A stretch of 64,000 bases of DNA from the NCBI RefSeq assembly GCF_026341855.1, contig NZ_JAPENW010000001.1, positions 6,067,001-6,131,000 on the forward strand, given 5' to 3'. The notes below the pieces were generated by a model. That model did no database searches. It was not told the origin of the DNA and worked only from the letters and a program-made list of their open reading frames with translations. The translations under genes were made by a program, and so were the position numbers. The DNA comes from Streptomyces sp. NBC_00568. GTDB lineage: Bacteria > Actinomycetota > Actinomycetes > Streptomycetales > Streptomycetaceae. This document shows positions 28,090 through 37,261 of the stretch, piece after piece. Within the stretch, counting starts at the first letter, position 1; every line of letters starts with the position of its first letter.

Positions 28090-30351
28090 TCAGTCGGGCG
28101 GCGGGGAGGGTTTCGCCGGTTCTCCGGTCTCGGTGGAAGACCCGGGCTCCTCGGACGACCCCGTCCCGCCCATCGTCCCGGGTGCTCCCGGCCCGCCGGC
28201 TGTTCCGGACGCCTCCGGTTCCCCCGCGTCGGCGGGTCGCGCCGTGCCGTCCTCGCGGGCGAGCCGGTGCGGCCACCACACCTTCGGGCCCACGTCGAGG
28301 AAGAGCGAGGTGACCAGCACCGAGCGCACCACGAAGGTGTCCAGGAGCACGCCGAGGGCGACCGCGAAGCCGATCTCCGCGAAGCCCACGATCGGCAGGG
28401 TGCCGAGCGCCGCGAACGTGCCCGCGAGGACGAGACCGGCCGAGGTGATCACCGCCCCGGTGGTGGCGAGCCCCGTCACCACACCGGCACGGGTGCCCTG
28501 GCGGCCCGCCTCCTCGCGGATGCGGGTGGTCAGGAAGATGTTGTAGTCGATGCCCAGGGCCACCAGGAACACGAAGACGAACAGGGGGAAGGCCACGTCC
28601 TCGCCCGCGTAGTCGAAGACGTGCCGGAAGGCCAGCGCGCTGACGCCGAGGGCGGTGGCCAGCGACAGCACCACCGTCCCGATCAGCAGGAGCGGAGCGA
28701 CCAGAGCGCGCAGCAGGACGCTCAGGACCAGCAGGACCACCAGCAGGACGAGCGGGATGACCAGATAGTTGTCATGCGTCTGGGCGGCGTCCATGTCCAG
28801 CAGGGCCGCCGTGCCGCCGCCCACCTTCGCGTCGGCGTCGGGTACCGCGTGCACCGCGTCGCGCACCCGGTCGACGGTGTCCTTCGCCGCCTCGCTGTCG
28901 GCCGGGGCGCGCATGGTCGCCTCGAACAGCACCCGGCCGTCGCGCTCGGGCGCGGTGCCCGGTGGCACACCGATGCTCGTCGGCACCACGCCCGGATCCG
29001 CCGCGACGGCACGGCCCACCTGCTCGGCCTGGGCCGTGTCGGACACGATCACCAGCGGATCGCCCGCACCCGCCGGGAAGTAGCGGGCCGACACCTCCTG
29101 GCCGACCACCGAGTCCGGTTTCCCGGTGAACGCGTCGGCGTTGGAGATGCCCGCGGCCCGCAGCTGGATCAGGCCGAGGGACAGCACCGCCAGCGCCAGT
29201 GCCGTGGCGACCCAGGTCGTCCGGGGGCGTAGCGCGATGCGGTGGCCCATGCGCGCCCAGACGCCGCTCCTGGTCGGATCGGGGGAGCCCAGGTGCGGAA
29301 CCGCGGGCCAGAAGATCCAGCGCCCGAAGACCAGAAGCAGGGCCGGGAAGAGCGTGAGCATGGCGATCAGGCCGACCCCCACGCCGATCGCCGCGACCGG
29401 ACCGAGGCCCCGCGTCGAGTTCATCTCGGCGACCAGGAGCACCAGCATGCTGAGCACGACCGTCGCGCCCGAGGCGAGGATCGCCGGACCCGCCCGGTTC
29501 ATGGCGAGCGTCATCGCCTCGTGGCGGTCCTCGTGGCGGCGCAGCTCCTCGCGGTAGCGGGCGACCAGCAGCAGCGCGTAGTCGGTACCCGCTCCGAAGA
29601 CGAGCACCGTGAGAATGCCCGCGCTCTGGCCGTTGACCGTCAGACCGGCGTGTCTCGCCAGCAGGTAGATCAGCGCCTGGGCCGTGAACAGGGCGACGAC
29701 CACGCCGAGCAGGGGGACGAACAGCAGGATCGGGCTGCGGAAGGTGATCAGCAGCATCACGATGACGACGGCCATCGCGGCGTAGAGCAGCGTCGAGTCG
29801 ATGCCCTCGAAGGCCTCGGAGGAGTCGGCGGCGATACCGCCGGGCCCCGTGATGTGCACGGAGAGCCCGTCGCCGCCGTCGCCCACCTCGTCATGGATGG
29901 AGTCGACGGCGGGGGCGATCCGCTGCCAGCCGGACGCGTCCATCGTGATGGGGACGTAGATCTGTGCCGCGCGCGGGTCCGCCTGCCGGTCGAAGACCGG
30001 TCCCCGGGTCTCCGCGCCCCGGATGCCGTGCTCCCGCAGCGCCTTCATCTGCTGGGCGTCCTCGGCGATCTGCCGGCGGTCCTGTGCCGTCAGGCCGTCC
30101 GCGCGCGCGTAGACGACGACCGCCGGAATCTGCTCGGGCCGGAACTCCTCGGAGATGTCGAGGACTTGGGTGGACTCGGCCGAGCCCGGCAGCCAGGACT
30201 GCGCGTCGTTGTCCTGGGCGTCGCTGAGCTTCATTCCGAGGGGCGCCACGAAGACGAGGACCAGCAGCCACAGGACCAGGACCAGCCACTTGGACCGCCG
30301 TCCGCACACCACCCCGATGGCCGCCCGCTTCCAGGCGTCGAGCCGCTTCAT
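28090..30351 (-). CDS. MMPL/RND family membrane exporter
   Basis: This 753-residue protein has the duplicated MMPL architecture: one helix, a large extracytoplasmic domain, five helices, and then the repeat. VFGAGTDYALLLVARYREE near residues 240-260 and LGIDYNIFLTTRIREE near 600 are the conserved GxxxDY segments that carry the proton-relay aspartates. A charged, Pro/Gly/Ser-rich cytoplasmic tail of about 60 residues ends the protein. The start is ATG 30351 (MKRLDAWKRAA), where a membrane topology start is expected. The substrate is unknown; lipids or drugs are typical for the family. Confidence 0.88.
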   Translation of the reverse strand: MKRLDAWKRAAIGVVCGRRSKWLVLVLWLLVLVFVAPLGMKLSDAQDNDAQSWLPGSAESTQVLDISEEFRPEQIPAVVVYARADGLTAQDRRQIAEDAQQMKALREHGIRGAETRGPVFDRQADPRAAQIYVPITMDASGWQRIAPAVDSIHDEVGDGGDGLSVHITGPGGIAADSSEAFEGIDSTLLYAAMAVVIVMLLITFRSPILLFVPLLGVVVALFTAQALIYLLARHAGLTVNGQSAGILTVLVFGAGTDYALLLVARYREELRRHEDRHEAMTLAMNRAGPAILASGATVVLSMLVLLVAEMNSTRGLGPVAAIGVGVGLIAMLTLFPALLLVFGRWIFWPAVPHLGSPDPTRSGVWARMGHRIALRPRTTWVATALALAVLSLGLIQLRAAGISNADAFTGKPDSVVGQEVSARYFPAGAGDPLVIVSDTAQAEQVGRAVAADPGVVPTSIGVPPGTAPERDGRVLFEATMRAPADSEAAKDTVDRVRDAVHAVPDADAKVGGGTAALLDMDAAQTHDNYLVIPLVLLVVLLVLSVLLRALVAPLLLIGTVVLSLATALGVSALAFRHVFDYAGEDVAFPLFVFVFLVALGIDYNIFLTTRIREEAGRQGTRAGVVTGLATTGAVITSAGLVLAGTFAALGTLPIVGFAEIGFAVALGVLLDTFVVRSVLVTSLFLDVGPKVWWPHRLAREDGTARPADAGEPEASGTAGGPGAPGTMGGTGSSEEPGSSTETGEPAKPSPPPD

Positions 30352-30485
30352 GCCCACCCCCGTGGTCGGACGGAGAGCCGCTGGGCCGCCCAGCATGGCA
30401 TGCCGGACCGTCGTCCGACATCCGCGGAACAACCCAGGTCCGGACCGAGGAGAGCAACCGGCCCGGGACATGGCAGTCTTGGGGC

Positions 30486-31172
30486 ATGGCCGTGCAGATC
30501 AACCCCAGCATCCTGTCCGCCGACTTCGCCCGTCTTGCCGAGGAGGCACAGGCGGTGCAGGGCGCGGACTGGCTCCATGTCGACGTCATGGACAACCATT
30601 TCGTACCGAACCTCACCCTCGGGGTGCCGGTCGTAGAGTCTTTGGCCCGTGCGACGGACACTCCGCTGGACTGCCATCTGATGATCGAGGACGCCGATCG
30701 GTGGGCGCCCCAGTACGTGGAAGCGGGTGCCGGCTCCGTCACCTTCCACGTGGAGGCGGCTGCCGCGCCCGTCCGGCTGGCCCGGGAGATCCGGGCCAAG
30801 GGCGCCCGCGCCTCCATGGCGCTCAAGCCCGCGACCCCCATCGAGCCGTACGAGGACCTGCTGCCCGAGCTCGACATGCTGCTGATCATGACGGTCGAAC
30901 CCGGATTCGGGGGCCAGGCCTTTCTTGACATCATGCTCCCGAAGATCCGCCGCACGCGCGAGTTGATCAGCAAGCACGGACTGGAACTGTGGCTCCAGGT
31001 CGACGGCGGTGTCTCGGCGTCGACCATCGAGCGGTGCGCCGAGGCGGGCGCCGACGTGTTCGTCGCCGGTTCGGCGGTGTACGGGGCGGCGGACCCGGCG
31101 CAGGCGGTACGTGCATTGCGCACCCAGGCTCAGGAGGCGACGGCCCATGCATCGTGGGCGTGCGACCACTGA
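30486..31172 (+). CDS. rpe: ribulose-phosphate 3-epimerase
   Basis: This 228-residue TIM-barrel enzyme interconverts ribulose-5-phosphate and xylulose-5-phosphate. NPSILSADFARL at 6-17, HVDVMDNHFVPN (metal ligands) and VDGGVSASTI are all conserved. The ATG start is preceded by GGGG. It is divergent from the MMPL gene. Confidence 0.96.
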   Translation: MAVQINPSILSADFARLAEEAQAVQGADWLHVDVMDNHFVPNLTLGVPVVESLARATDTPLDCHLMIEDADRWAPQYVEAGAGSVTFHVEAAAAPVRLAREIRAKGARASMALKPATPIEPYEDLLPELDMLLIMTVEPGFGGQAFLDIMLPKIRRTRELISKHGLELWLQVDGGVSASTIERCAEAGADVFVAGSAVYGAADPAQAVRALRTQAQEATAHASWACDH

Positions 31173-31275
31173 GCCAAGGGAACGTGAACGCCGCCCATCA
31201 GGGCGAACCGAGTACGCCGGATCTGCAAGGATGAACGGCGAATCCAGAGTGTGAACAGAAGTGAAGGAGATCGCC

Positions 31276-32295
31276 GTGTCGGGTATGTCGGCGGGCCGGT
31301 CAGCCATGCGGATGGGACCCGCTGAGCTGGTGCAGGCGGCGGCCATGGCCCGCCGCTTCTACCTCGAGGGCAAATCCAAGATCCAGATCGCCGAGGAGTT
31401 CGGCGTCAGCCGCTTCAAGGTGGCCCGGGTCCTGGAGACCGCTCTCGAACGGGATCTCGTGAGGATCGAGATCCGCGTCCCCGCAGAGCTGGACGCGGAG
31501 CGCTCGGACGCGCTGCGCGCCCGCTACGGCCTGCGGCATGCCGTGGTCGTCGAGTCCCCGGCCGATGCCGAGGAGTCGCCCGACCCGGAGAACCTCGGTG
31601 AGGTGGCCGCCGACCTGCTCGGCGAACTCGTCAACGAGGGTGATGTGCTCGGCCTCGCCTGGGGCCGCTCCACGATCCACATGGCGGCGGCCCTGGACCG
31701 GCTCCCGCCGTGCACCGTGGTGCAGCTGACGGGCGTGTACGACGCCGGGACCGCCGAGCGCGGCTCCGTCGAGGCGGTCCGGCGCGCCGCGCAGGTGTCG
31801 GGCGGCGACGCCCACCCCATCTACGCGCCGATGCTGCTGCCCGACGCGGCCACCGCGGCGGCGCTGCGCAACCAGACGGGGATCGCCCGCGCCTTCGAGT
31901 ACTTCGACAAGGTCACGGTCGCCTGCGTCTCCATCGGCTCCTGGGAGCCGGGCATCTCCACGGTGCACGACATGCTCAGCGACGAGGAGCGCTCGCACTA
32001 CGCGTCCCTCGGTGTCGCCGCCGAGATGTCCGCGCACCTCTTCGACGCCGAGGGCCGGCGGGTCGGGCGTGACCTGGGCGAACGCTGCATCACGGTCGAG
32101 GCCGACCGGCTGCGCCGTATCCCCGAGGTCGTCGCGATCGCGGGCGGGCAGCGCAAGGCGGCCGCCATCGACGCGGTGCTGCGGTCCGGGCTGGTCACCA
32201 GCCTGGTGACGGACACCTCGGCCGCGGACAGTCTGATGACGGCGGGCCCGCCCCCGCGTCCGGCGCTGAACCGGGCGGACCCGGACGGCCCCTGA
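31276..32295 (+). CDS. SorC/DeoR-type sugar-phosphate-sensing transcriptional regulator
   Basis: This 339-residue protein has an N-terminal helix-turn-helix (ARRFYLEGKSKIQIAEEFGV near 22-41) and a C-terminal SorC-type effector domain (residues about 75-325) with LAWGRSTIHM and AGGQRKAAAIDAVLRSG. Such proteins bind phosphorylated sugars. Its place after rpe is consistent with a role in pentose or central sugar metabolism, but its targets are unknown. I chose GTG 31276, which has AAGGAG at correct spacing, over GTG 31261. Confidence 0.88.
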   Translation: MSGMSAGRSAMRMGPAELVQAAAMARRFYLEGKSKIQIAEEFGVSRFKVARVLETALERDLVRIEIRVPAELDAERSDALRARYGLRHAVVVESPADAEESPDPENLGEVAADLLGELVNEGDVLGLAWGRSTIHMAAALDRLPPCTVVQLTGVYDAGTAERGSVEAVRRAAQVSGGDAHPIYAPMLLPDAATAAALRNQTGIARAFEYFDKVTVACVSIGSWEPGISTVHDMLSDEERSHYASLGVAAEMSAHLFDAEGRRVGRDLGERCITVEADRLRRIPEVVAIAGGQRKAAAIDAVLRSGLVTSLVTDTSAADSLMTAGPPPRPALNRADPDGP

Positions 32296-32345
32296 GGGTT
32301 TTCCACCGCGCGCCGCGAGGGGACGGCCGTGGCAGCATCGACGTC

Positions 32346-32792
32346 ATGCTGCCGCGGCCGTCCCCTCGCGCGTACGCGGGCCGGCTCTTCGCCGGCCTGC
32401 TGGTCTGTCTGACGGTCCTGCTGGCGGGCTGCTCGTCGACGGGGGCCGCCGTGCCGGAAGACTCCGCGGCCACGGGCGCGAGCCGTGCCACGGTGATCCC
32501 GTCCTGGGCCGGCGACCTGCCGACCGTCGCCGCCGCCGCGCTCCCCGCGCAGGCACGCGAGATCCTCGCCCTCATCGACCGGGGCGGCCCCTACCCGTAC
32601 GCCAGGGACGGCGCCGTCTTCGGCAACGTCGAGCGTGAGCTGCCGAGGCACGCCAGGGGGTACTACCACGAGTACACGGTCCGGACTCCGGGCGAGAGCG
32701 ACCGCGGGGCCCGGCGCATCGTCACCGGGCGCGGCGGGGAGATCTACTACACCGACGATCACTACGACTCGTTCAAGGCGGTGCTGAGATGA
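32346..32792 (+). CDS. lipoprotein guanyl-specific ribonuclease (RNase Sa/barnase superfamily)
   Basis: The 148-residue protein carries a lipoprotein signal with lipobox LLAGC (Cys29), so it is predicted to be anchored outside the membrane. The C-terminal half matches RNase Sa: catalytic Glu109 in YYHEYTV, the Arg pair 123-124 in GARRIVTG, and His139 in DDHYDSF. These correspond to Glu54, Arg69 and His85 of RNase Sa. The stop overlaps the barstar start as ATGA, so toxin and inhibitor are made together. Confidence 0.9.
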   Translation: MLPRPSPRAYAGRLFAGLLVCLTVLLAGCSSTGAAVPEDSAATGASRATVIPSWAGDLPTVAAAALPAQAREILALIDRGGPYPYARDGAVFGNVERELPRHARGYYHEYTVRTPGESDRGARRIVTGRGGEIYYTDDHYDSFKAVLR

Positions 32793-33166
32793 CCCACGGT
32801 CCTCTCTCGGAGGTGTGCCGCTCCGCCGGGTGGCAGGTCACCGAGCTCGACCTCACCGGGGTTCTCGACAAGGCCGGTTTCATGGCGCGCTGTGGCCGCG
32901 CCCTCGACCTGCCGGAGTGGTTCGGGCGGAACTGGGACGCGCTCGCCGACGTCCTGGGCGACCCCGACTGGGGACCGGCCAGTCCGGGCAGGCTGCTGGT
33001 GGTGACGGGCTGGCGCCCCTACGCGAGGGCGCGGCCCGGCGAGTGGGAGACCGCCCAGGAGGTCCTGGAGTCGGCCTCCGGCCACTACCAGCAGTTCGAC
33101 GCCACGCTCTCGGTCGTCCTCGTCCTTGGAGGATCCGACCAATTGCCCCCTGACCAGCCTGGATGA
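32789..33166 (+). CDS. barstar-family ribonuclease inhibitor
   Basis: This 125-residue protein contains the barstar core: LDLTGVLDKAGFM, then LPEWFGRNWDALADVL near residues 42-57, where the inhibitor helix contacts the nuclease. It is translationally coupled to the upstream ribonuclease gene. It lacks a signal peptide and would protect the cytoplasm from unsecreted nuclease. Confidence 0.9.
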   Translation: MTHGPLSEVCRSAGWQVTELDLTGVLDKAGFMARCGRALDLPEWFGRNWDALADVLGDPDWGPASPGRLLVVTGWRPYARARPGEWETAQEVLESASGHYQQFDATLSVVLVLGGSDQLPPDQPG

Positions 33167-33273
33167 TCTGTTCGGGGACCGCATACCGGTTGTCATGGGA
33201 CAATGAAGTACGTGCTCTTCCCCCTGGCTGACCTGTCCGGGGGCCACCTCTGATCGACTGGGATGTGCAGCAC

Positions 33274-34716
33274 GTGCGTTTCCTCAACGACATCCAGCCC
33301 CCGTACGACCTGACGTACGACGACGTCTTCATGGTGCCCAGCCGCTCCGCGGTCGGCTCGCGCCAGGGCGTGGACCTCAGCTCTCCGGACGGCACGGGCA
33401 CCACCATCCCGCTCGTCGTCGCCAACATGACGGCGATCGCGGGCCGCCGGATGGCCGAGACCGTCGCCCGCCGCGGTGGCCTTGTCGTCATCCCGCAGGA
33501 CATCCCGATCGAGGTCATCACCGAGGTCGTCTCCTGGGTCAAGGGGCGCCACCTCGTGCTCGACACCCCGATCCGCCTCGAGCCCCACCAGACCGTCGCC
33601 GACGCGCTTGCGCTGCTCCCCAAGCGCGCCCACAACGCGGGCGTCGTCGTGGACGAGAACAGCCGTCCGGTCGGTGTGGTCACCGACGCCGACCTGACCG
33701 GTGTGGACCGCTTCACCCAGCTGTCCGAGGTCATGTCGAAGGACCTGCTGCTCCTCGACGCGGACATCGAGCCCCGCGAGGCGTTCAACACGCTCGACGG
33801 CGCCAACCGCCGCTACGCCCCCGCCGTGGACGCGGACGGCAAGCTGGCCGGCATCCTCACCCGCAAGGGCGCCCTGCGCGCCACGCTGTACACCCCGGCC
33901 ACCGACGCGGGCGGCAGGCTGCGCATCGCCGCCGCCGTCGGCATCAACGGCGATGTGGCGGGCAAGGCCAAGCAGCTTCTCGACGCGGGCGTCGACACGC
34001 TCGTCATCGACACGGCGCACGGCCACCAGGAGTCGATGATCAGCGCCGTCAGGACGGTGCGCGCGCTCGACCCGCAGGTGCCGATCGTCGCGGGCAACAT
34101 CGTCGCCGCCGAGGGCGTCAAGGACCTCATCGACGCGGGCGCCGACATCATCAAGGTCGGCGTCGGCCCCGGCGCCATGTGCACCACCCGCATGATGACC
34201 GGCGTCGGCCGGCCGCAGTTCTCGGCCGTCATGGAGTGCGCGGCCGAGGCCAGGAAGTACGGCAAGCACGTGTGGGCCGACGGCGGTGTCCGCCACCCCC
34301 GTGACGTCGCGATGGCGCTCGCCGCCGGTGCGTCCAACGTCATGATCGGCTCCTGGTTCGCCGGCACGTACGAGTCCCCGGGCGACCTCCAGCAGGACGC
34401 CAACGGGCGCCTGTACAAGGAGTCGTTCGGCATGGCCTCGGCGCGTGCGGTGAAGAACCGCACCAGCGAGGAGTCGGCGTACGACCGGGCCCGCAAGGCG
34501 CTGTTCGAGGAGGGCATCTCCACCTCGCGCATGTTCCTCGACCCGTCCCGTCCGGGCGTGGAGGACCTGATCGACTCGATCATCGCGGGCGTCCGTTCCT
34601 CCTGCACCTACGCGGGCGCCAACTCCCTGGACGAGTTCGCCCGGAACGCGATCGTCGGCATCCAGAGCGCGGCCGGCTACGCCGAGGGCAAGCCCCTGCA
34701 CGCCAGCTGGAGCTGA
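33274..34716 (+). CDS. guaB1: GuaB1 family IMP dehydrogenase-related protein (GMP reductase type)
   Basis: This 480-residue (beta/alpha)8-barrel protein has paired CBS domains at about residues 95-205. The catalytic loop GVGPGAMCTTRMMTGVGRPQ holds the nucleophilic Cys. From established work on mycobacteria, the GuaB1 branch acts as a GMP reductase (GMP to IMP), not as IMP dehydrogenase. I chose GTG 33274 (VRFLNDIQPPYDLTYDDV) because it matches the family N-terminus and has GGGA upstream; GTG 33265 would add three residues. Confidence 0.88.
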   Translation: MRFLNDIQPPYDLTYDDVFMVPSRSAVGSRQGVDLSSPDGTGTTIPLVVANMTAIAGRRMAETVARRGGLVVIPQDIPIEVITEVVSWVKGRHLVLDTPIRLEPHQTVADALALLPKRAHNAGVVVDENSRPVGVVTDADLTGVDRFTQLSEVMSKDLLLLDADIEPREAFNTLDGANRRYAPAVDADGKLAGILTRKGALRATLYTPATDAGGRLRIAAAVGINGDVAGKAKQLLDAGVDTLVIDTAHGHQESMISAVRTVRALDPQVPIVAGNIVAAEGVKDLIDAGADIIKVGVGPGAMCTTRMMTGVGRPQFSAVMECAAEARKYGKHVWADGGVRHPRDVAMALAAGASNVMIGSWFAGTYESPGDLQQDANGRLYKESFGMASARAVKNRTSEESAYDRARKALFEEGISTSRMFLDPSRPGVEDLIDSIIAGVRSSCTYAGANSLDEFARNAIVGIQSAAGYAEGKPLHASWS

Positions 34717-34732
34717 CCCGCCCTTCTGCCCT

Positions 34733-34774
34733 CGTACGGCCCCTGTTCCCCTCGTCGGGAGCGGGGGCCGTACG
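34733..34774. terminator. terminator hairpin after guaB1
   Basis: Arms CGTACGGCCCC (34733-34743) and GGGGCCGTACG (34764-34774) pair over 11 bp. An inner TCCC/GGGA helix lies within the loop. It is 17 bases after the guaB1 stop. Confidence 0.7.
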
Positions 34775-34881
34775 CGTGTCCCGAGGGTGTGGAGGGGGTG
34801 GACGGACGCCCCCGCGAAGGGAACTGACGCCGTGTCGGACGGGGTGCTCGCAGGGCCGTTCCCTGAGCGAAAAGGCGCCTC

Positions 34882-34960
34882 GCGCAACCATCGAAAGGCC
34901 CCGCGCAACGAACATGCGCCGGGATGCGATGAACGCAACGATCTTGCGGAGATGCGCAAG
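34882..34960 (+). promoter_or_regulatory. repeated CGCAAC boxes in the permease leader (candidate Lrp/AsnC operator)
   Basis: Three direct copies, CGCAACCATC (34883), CGCAACGAAC (34904) and CGCAACGATC (34934), are spaced 21 and 30 bases apart, about two and three helical turns. A related TGCGCAA follows at 34953. Lrp/AsnC proteins bind phased arrays as octamers, and an AsnC gene lies at the end of this operon. The same box recurs at 47957, 47988 and 48010. Confidence 0.5.
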
Positions 34961-35106
34961 GTTGCTGCATTACGCCCGTGAAGCCCGGACTCATAGGGTC
35001 AAGCGCTGTACATAGCGTGGCGGGGACCCCGCTCGGTGGGTCCCTCCTGTCAGGGGTGCCGCCGGTCCCCGCCCTTTCCGACCGGCAGCGATGAAGGAGC
35101 CAGCGC

Positions 35107-36588
35107 GTGCTCGACCAAGGCGCACCCCCGAAGTCCCCCACCACGTCCGCCCCACCGTCCCCGGGTGTCGGCGCGCGTCTCATGCGCCGCAAGCCCGTGG
35201 AACGCCTGGTCGCGGAGGGTGGCCAGGGGGAGGGAGGCTCCCTGCGGCGCTCCCTCGGCCTGTGGCAGCTGACCATGATCAGCATCGGTGCCACGCTCGG
35301 CACCGGCATCTTCGTCGTCCTCGGCGAGGCCGTCCCCAAGGCCGGACCCGCGGTCACCCTGTCCTTCGTGATCGCCGGCCTCACGGCGCTCTTCTCCGCC
35401 CTCTCGTACGCCGAGCTGGCCGGCACCATCCCGGTCGCCGGATCCTCGTACTCGTACGCGTACGCAACGATGGGCGAGCTCATCGCCTGGATCTGCGGCT
35501 GGTGCCTGGTCCTGGAGTACGGCGTCTCGGTCGCGGCCGTCGCGGTCGGCTGGGGCGAGTACCTGAACGAACTGCTCGACGGCACCATCGGCGTCACCAT
35601 CCCGGACGCGCTGTCCGCGCCGCCCGGTGACGGAGGCATCTTCAACCTGCCCGCGCTCATCGTCGTGCTGCTCGCGATGGCGTTCCTGCTCGGCGGGGCG
35701 AGGGAGTCGGCGCGCGCCAACACCATCATGGTGGCCGTGAAGATCGCCGCGCTGGTGATGTTCTGCGCGATCGGCGTCCAGGGCTTCCGCTCCGGCAACT
35801 ACGAGCACTTCATGCCGCTCGGCATGGCGGGCGTCAGCGCCGCCGGCGCCACCCTGTTCTTCTCCTACATCGGCTTCGACGCCGCCTCCACCGCCGGTGA
35901 GGAGGCCAAGGACCCGCAGCGCGACCTGCCGCGCGCGATCATGCTCTCGCTGGTCATCGTGACCGCCCTGTACGTCCTCGTCGCCGCCGTCGCCGTCGGT
36001 GCGCGGCCCTGGCGGGGGTTCAACGACTCGGAGGCCGCGCTCTCCGGGATCATGAAGGACGTCACCGGGCAGACCTTCTGGGGCACGCTGCTGGCGGCCT
36101 GCGCGGTCATCGCCATCGCGAGTGTCGTGCTGACCGTGCTCTACGGCCAGACCCGCATCCTGTTCGCGATGGGCCGGGACGGCCTGGTGCCCAAGGTGTT
36201 CGCCCGGGTCCACCCGAAGACCGGCACGCCCCGCGCCAACACGGTCATCGTGTCGCTGTTCTGCGGTGTCCTCGCCGCCGCGATCCCGCTCGGCCAGCTC
36301 GCCGACGCCACCAGCATCGGCACGCTCTTCGCCTTCGCGCTGGTCAATGTCGCCGTCGTCGTACTGCGCCGGACGCGCCCGGCCATGCGCCGTACTTTCC
36401 GGGTTCCGCTCGCGCCGGTGCTGCCCGCGATCGGCTTCCTGCTGTGCGTGTGGATGATGGCCAGTCTCTCGGCCGTCACCTGGGTGGTCTTCGGCGTCTG
36501 GATGGCCGTCGGGCTCGTGTTCTACTTCAGTTACGGCTACCGCCGGTCCCGGATGGCGACCGCGGAACCCGTCGCCGAGCAACCGTAG
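35107..36588 (+). CDS. APC-superfamily cationic amino acid transporter (CAT family)
   Basis: The 493-residue protein has 12-14 predicted membrane helices. The substrate-binding unwound helix ISIGATLGTGIFVVLG near residues 58-73 and FFSYIGFDAASTAGEEAKDP near 257-276 are typical of the CAT branch of the APC superfamily, which moves cationic amino acids. The GTG start follows GAAGGAG. An AsnC/Lrp regulator gene lies 30 bases downstream, and phased boxes lie upstream. The substrate may be arginine, lysine or a related amine. Confidence 0.88.
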   Translation: MLDQGAPPKSPTTSAPPSPGVGARLMRRKPVERLVAEGGQGEGGSLRRSLGLWQLTMISIGATLGTGIFVVLGEAVPKAGPAVTLSFVIAGLTALFSALSYAELAGTIPVAGSSYSYAYATMGELIAWICGWCLVLEYGVSVAAVAVGWGEYLNELLDGTIGVTIPDALSAPPGDGGIFNLPALIVVLLAMAFLLGGARESARANTIMVAVKIAALVMFCAIGVQGFRSGNYEHFMPLGMAGVSAAGATLFFSYIGFDAASTAGEEAKDPQRDLPRAIMLSLVIVTALYVLVAAVAVGARPWRGFNDSEAALSGIMKDVTGQTFWGTLLAACAVIAIASVVLTVLYGQTRILFAMGRDGLVPKVFARVHPKTGTPRANTVIVSLFCGVLAAAIPLGQLADATSIGTLFAFALVNVAVVVLRRTRPAMRRTFRVPLAPVLPAIGFLLCVWMMASLSAVTWVVFGVWMAVGLVFYFSYGYRRSRMATAEPVAEQP

Positions 36589-36618
36589 AACCCCTCGCAG
36601 AAAAGTGAACCACCCGCA

Positions 36619-37071
36619 GTGCTGAACGATCTCGACGAACGCATCGTGCACGCCCTCGCCGAGGACGCCCGTCGCTCCTACGCGGACATCGGGCAACTGG
36701 TCGGCCTGTCCGCGCCCGCCGTGAAGCGGCGGGTCGACCGGCTGCGGGCCACCGGGGCCATCACCGGGTTCACCGTACGGGTGGACCCGGCGGCGCTCGG
36801 CTGGGAGACCGAGGGCTTCGTCGAGATCTACTGCCGGCGGAACACCTCGCCGGAGACCATCCAGCGCGGTCTCGAGCGCTATCAGGAAGTCGTGGCCGCC
36901 TCCACCGTCACCGGGGAGGCGGACGCGGTGGTGCAGGTCTTCGCCTCGGACATGCGGCACTTCGAGCGGGTCCTCGAGCGGATCGCGGGGGAGCCGTTCG
37001 TGGAGCGGACGAAGTCCGTGCTGGTGCTTTCGCCGCTGTTGCGGAGGTTTTCCTCGGGGTCGCCGACGTAG
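36619..37071 (+). CDS. Lrp/AsnC family transcriptional regulator
   Basis: The 150-residue protein has an N-terminal helix-turn-helix (DEDARRSYADIGQLVGLSAPAVKRRVDRL type, residues about 10-45) and a C-terminal RAM/ASNC ligand domain ending in TKSVLVLSPLL. The start is GTG 36619. It follows the permease in the same orientation. It probably senses an amino acid and controls the permease, and possibly the amidase-monooxygenase pair 11 kb away that carries the same boxes. Confidence 0.9.
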   Translation: MLNDLDERIVHALAEDARRSYADIGQLVGLSAPAVKRRVDRLRATGAITGFTVRVDPAALGWETEGFVEIYCRRNTSPETIQRGLERYQEVVAASTVTGEADAVVQVFASDMRHFERVLERIAGEPFVERTKSVLVLSPLLRRFSSGSPT

Positions 37072-37124
37072 TCGGCGCCCCCATGAACGCTGGTGCGCCC
37101 CAGAGGGTGGGGGTCCTGCCTCTT

Positions 37125-37190
37125 GGCGGCTGCGGGCCTGTTGTGGCTGGGCTCGCAGTTCCCCGCGCCCCTGACGGGCGCTCCAGATCC
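37125..37190. repeat. dispersed Streptomyces intergenic repeat
   Basis: The stretch containing CTGGGCTCGCAGTTCCCC and CGCGCCCCTGACGGGCGCT matches an element I have seen many times between genes in Streptomyces genomes. It lies in the gap between the convergent AsnC and GntR genes and may form a hairpin. Recognition is from memory and was not searched. Confidence 0.5.
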
Positions 37191-37261
37191 CGGCGTTCTG
37201 AGGGGCCCGCCGCTCGGAGGGAGGCGGCGCTCAGAGGGCGGCCGGTGGGCGGAGGGAGTGA

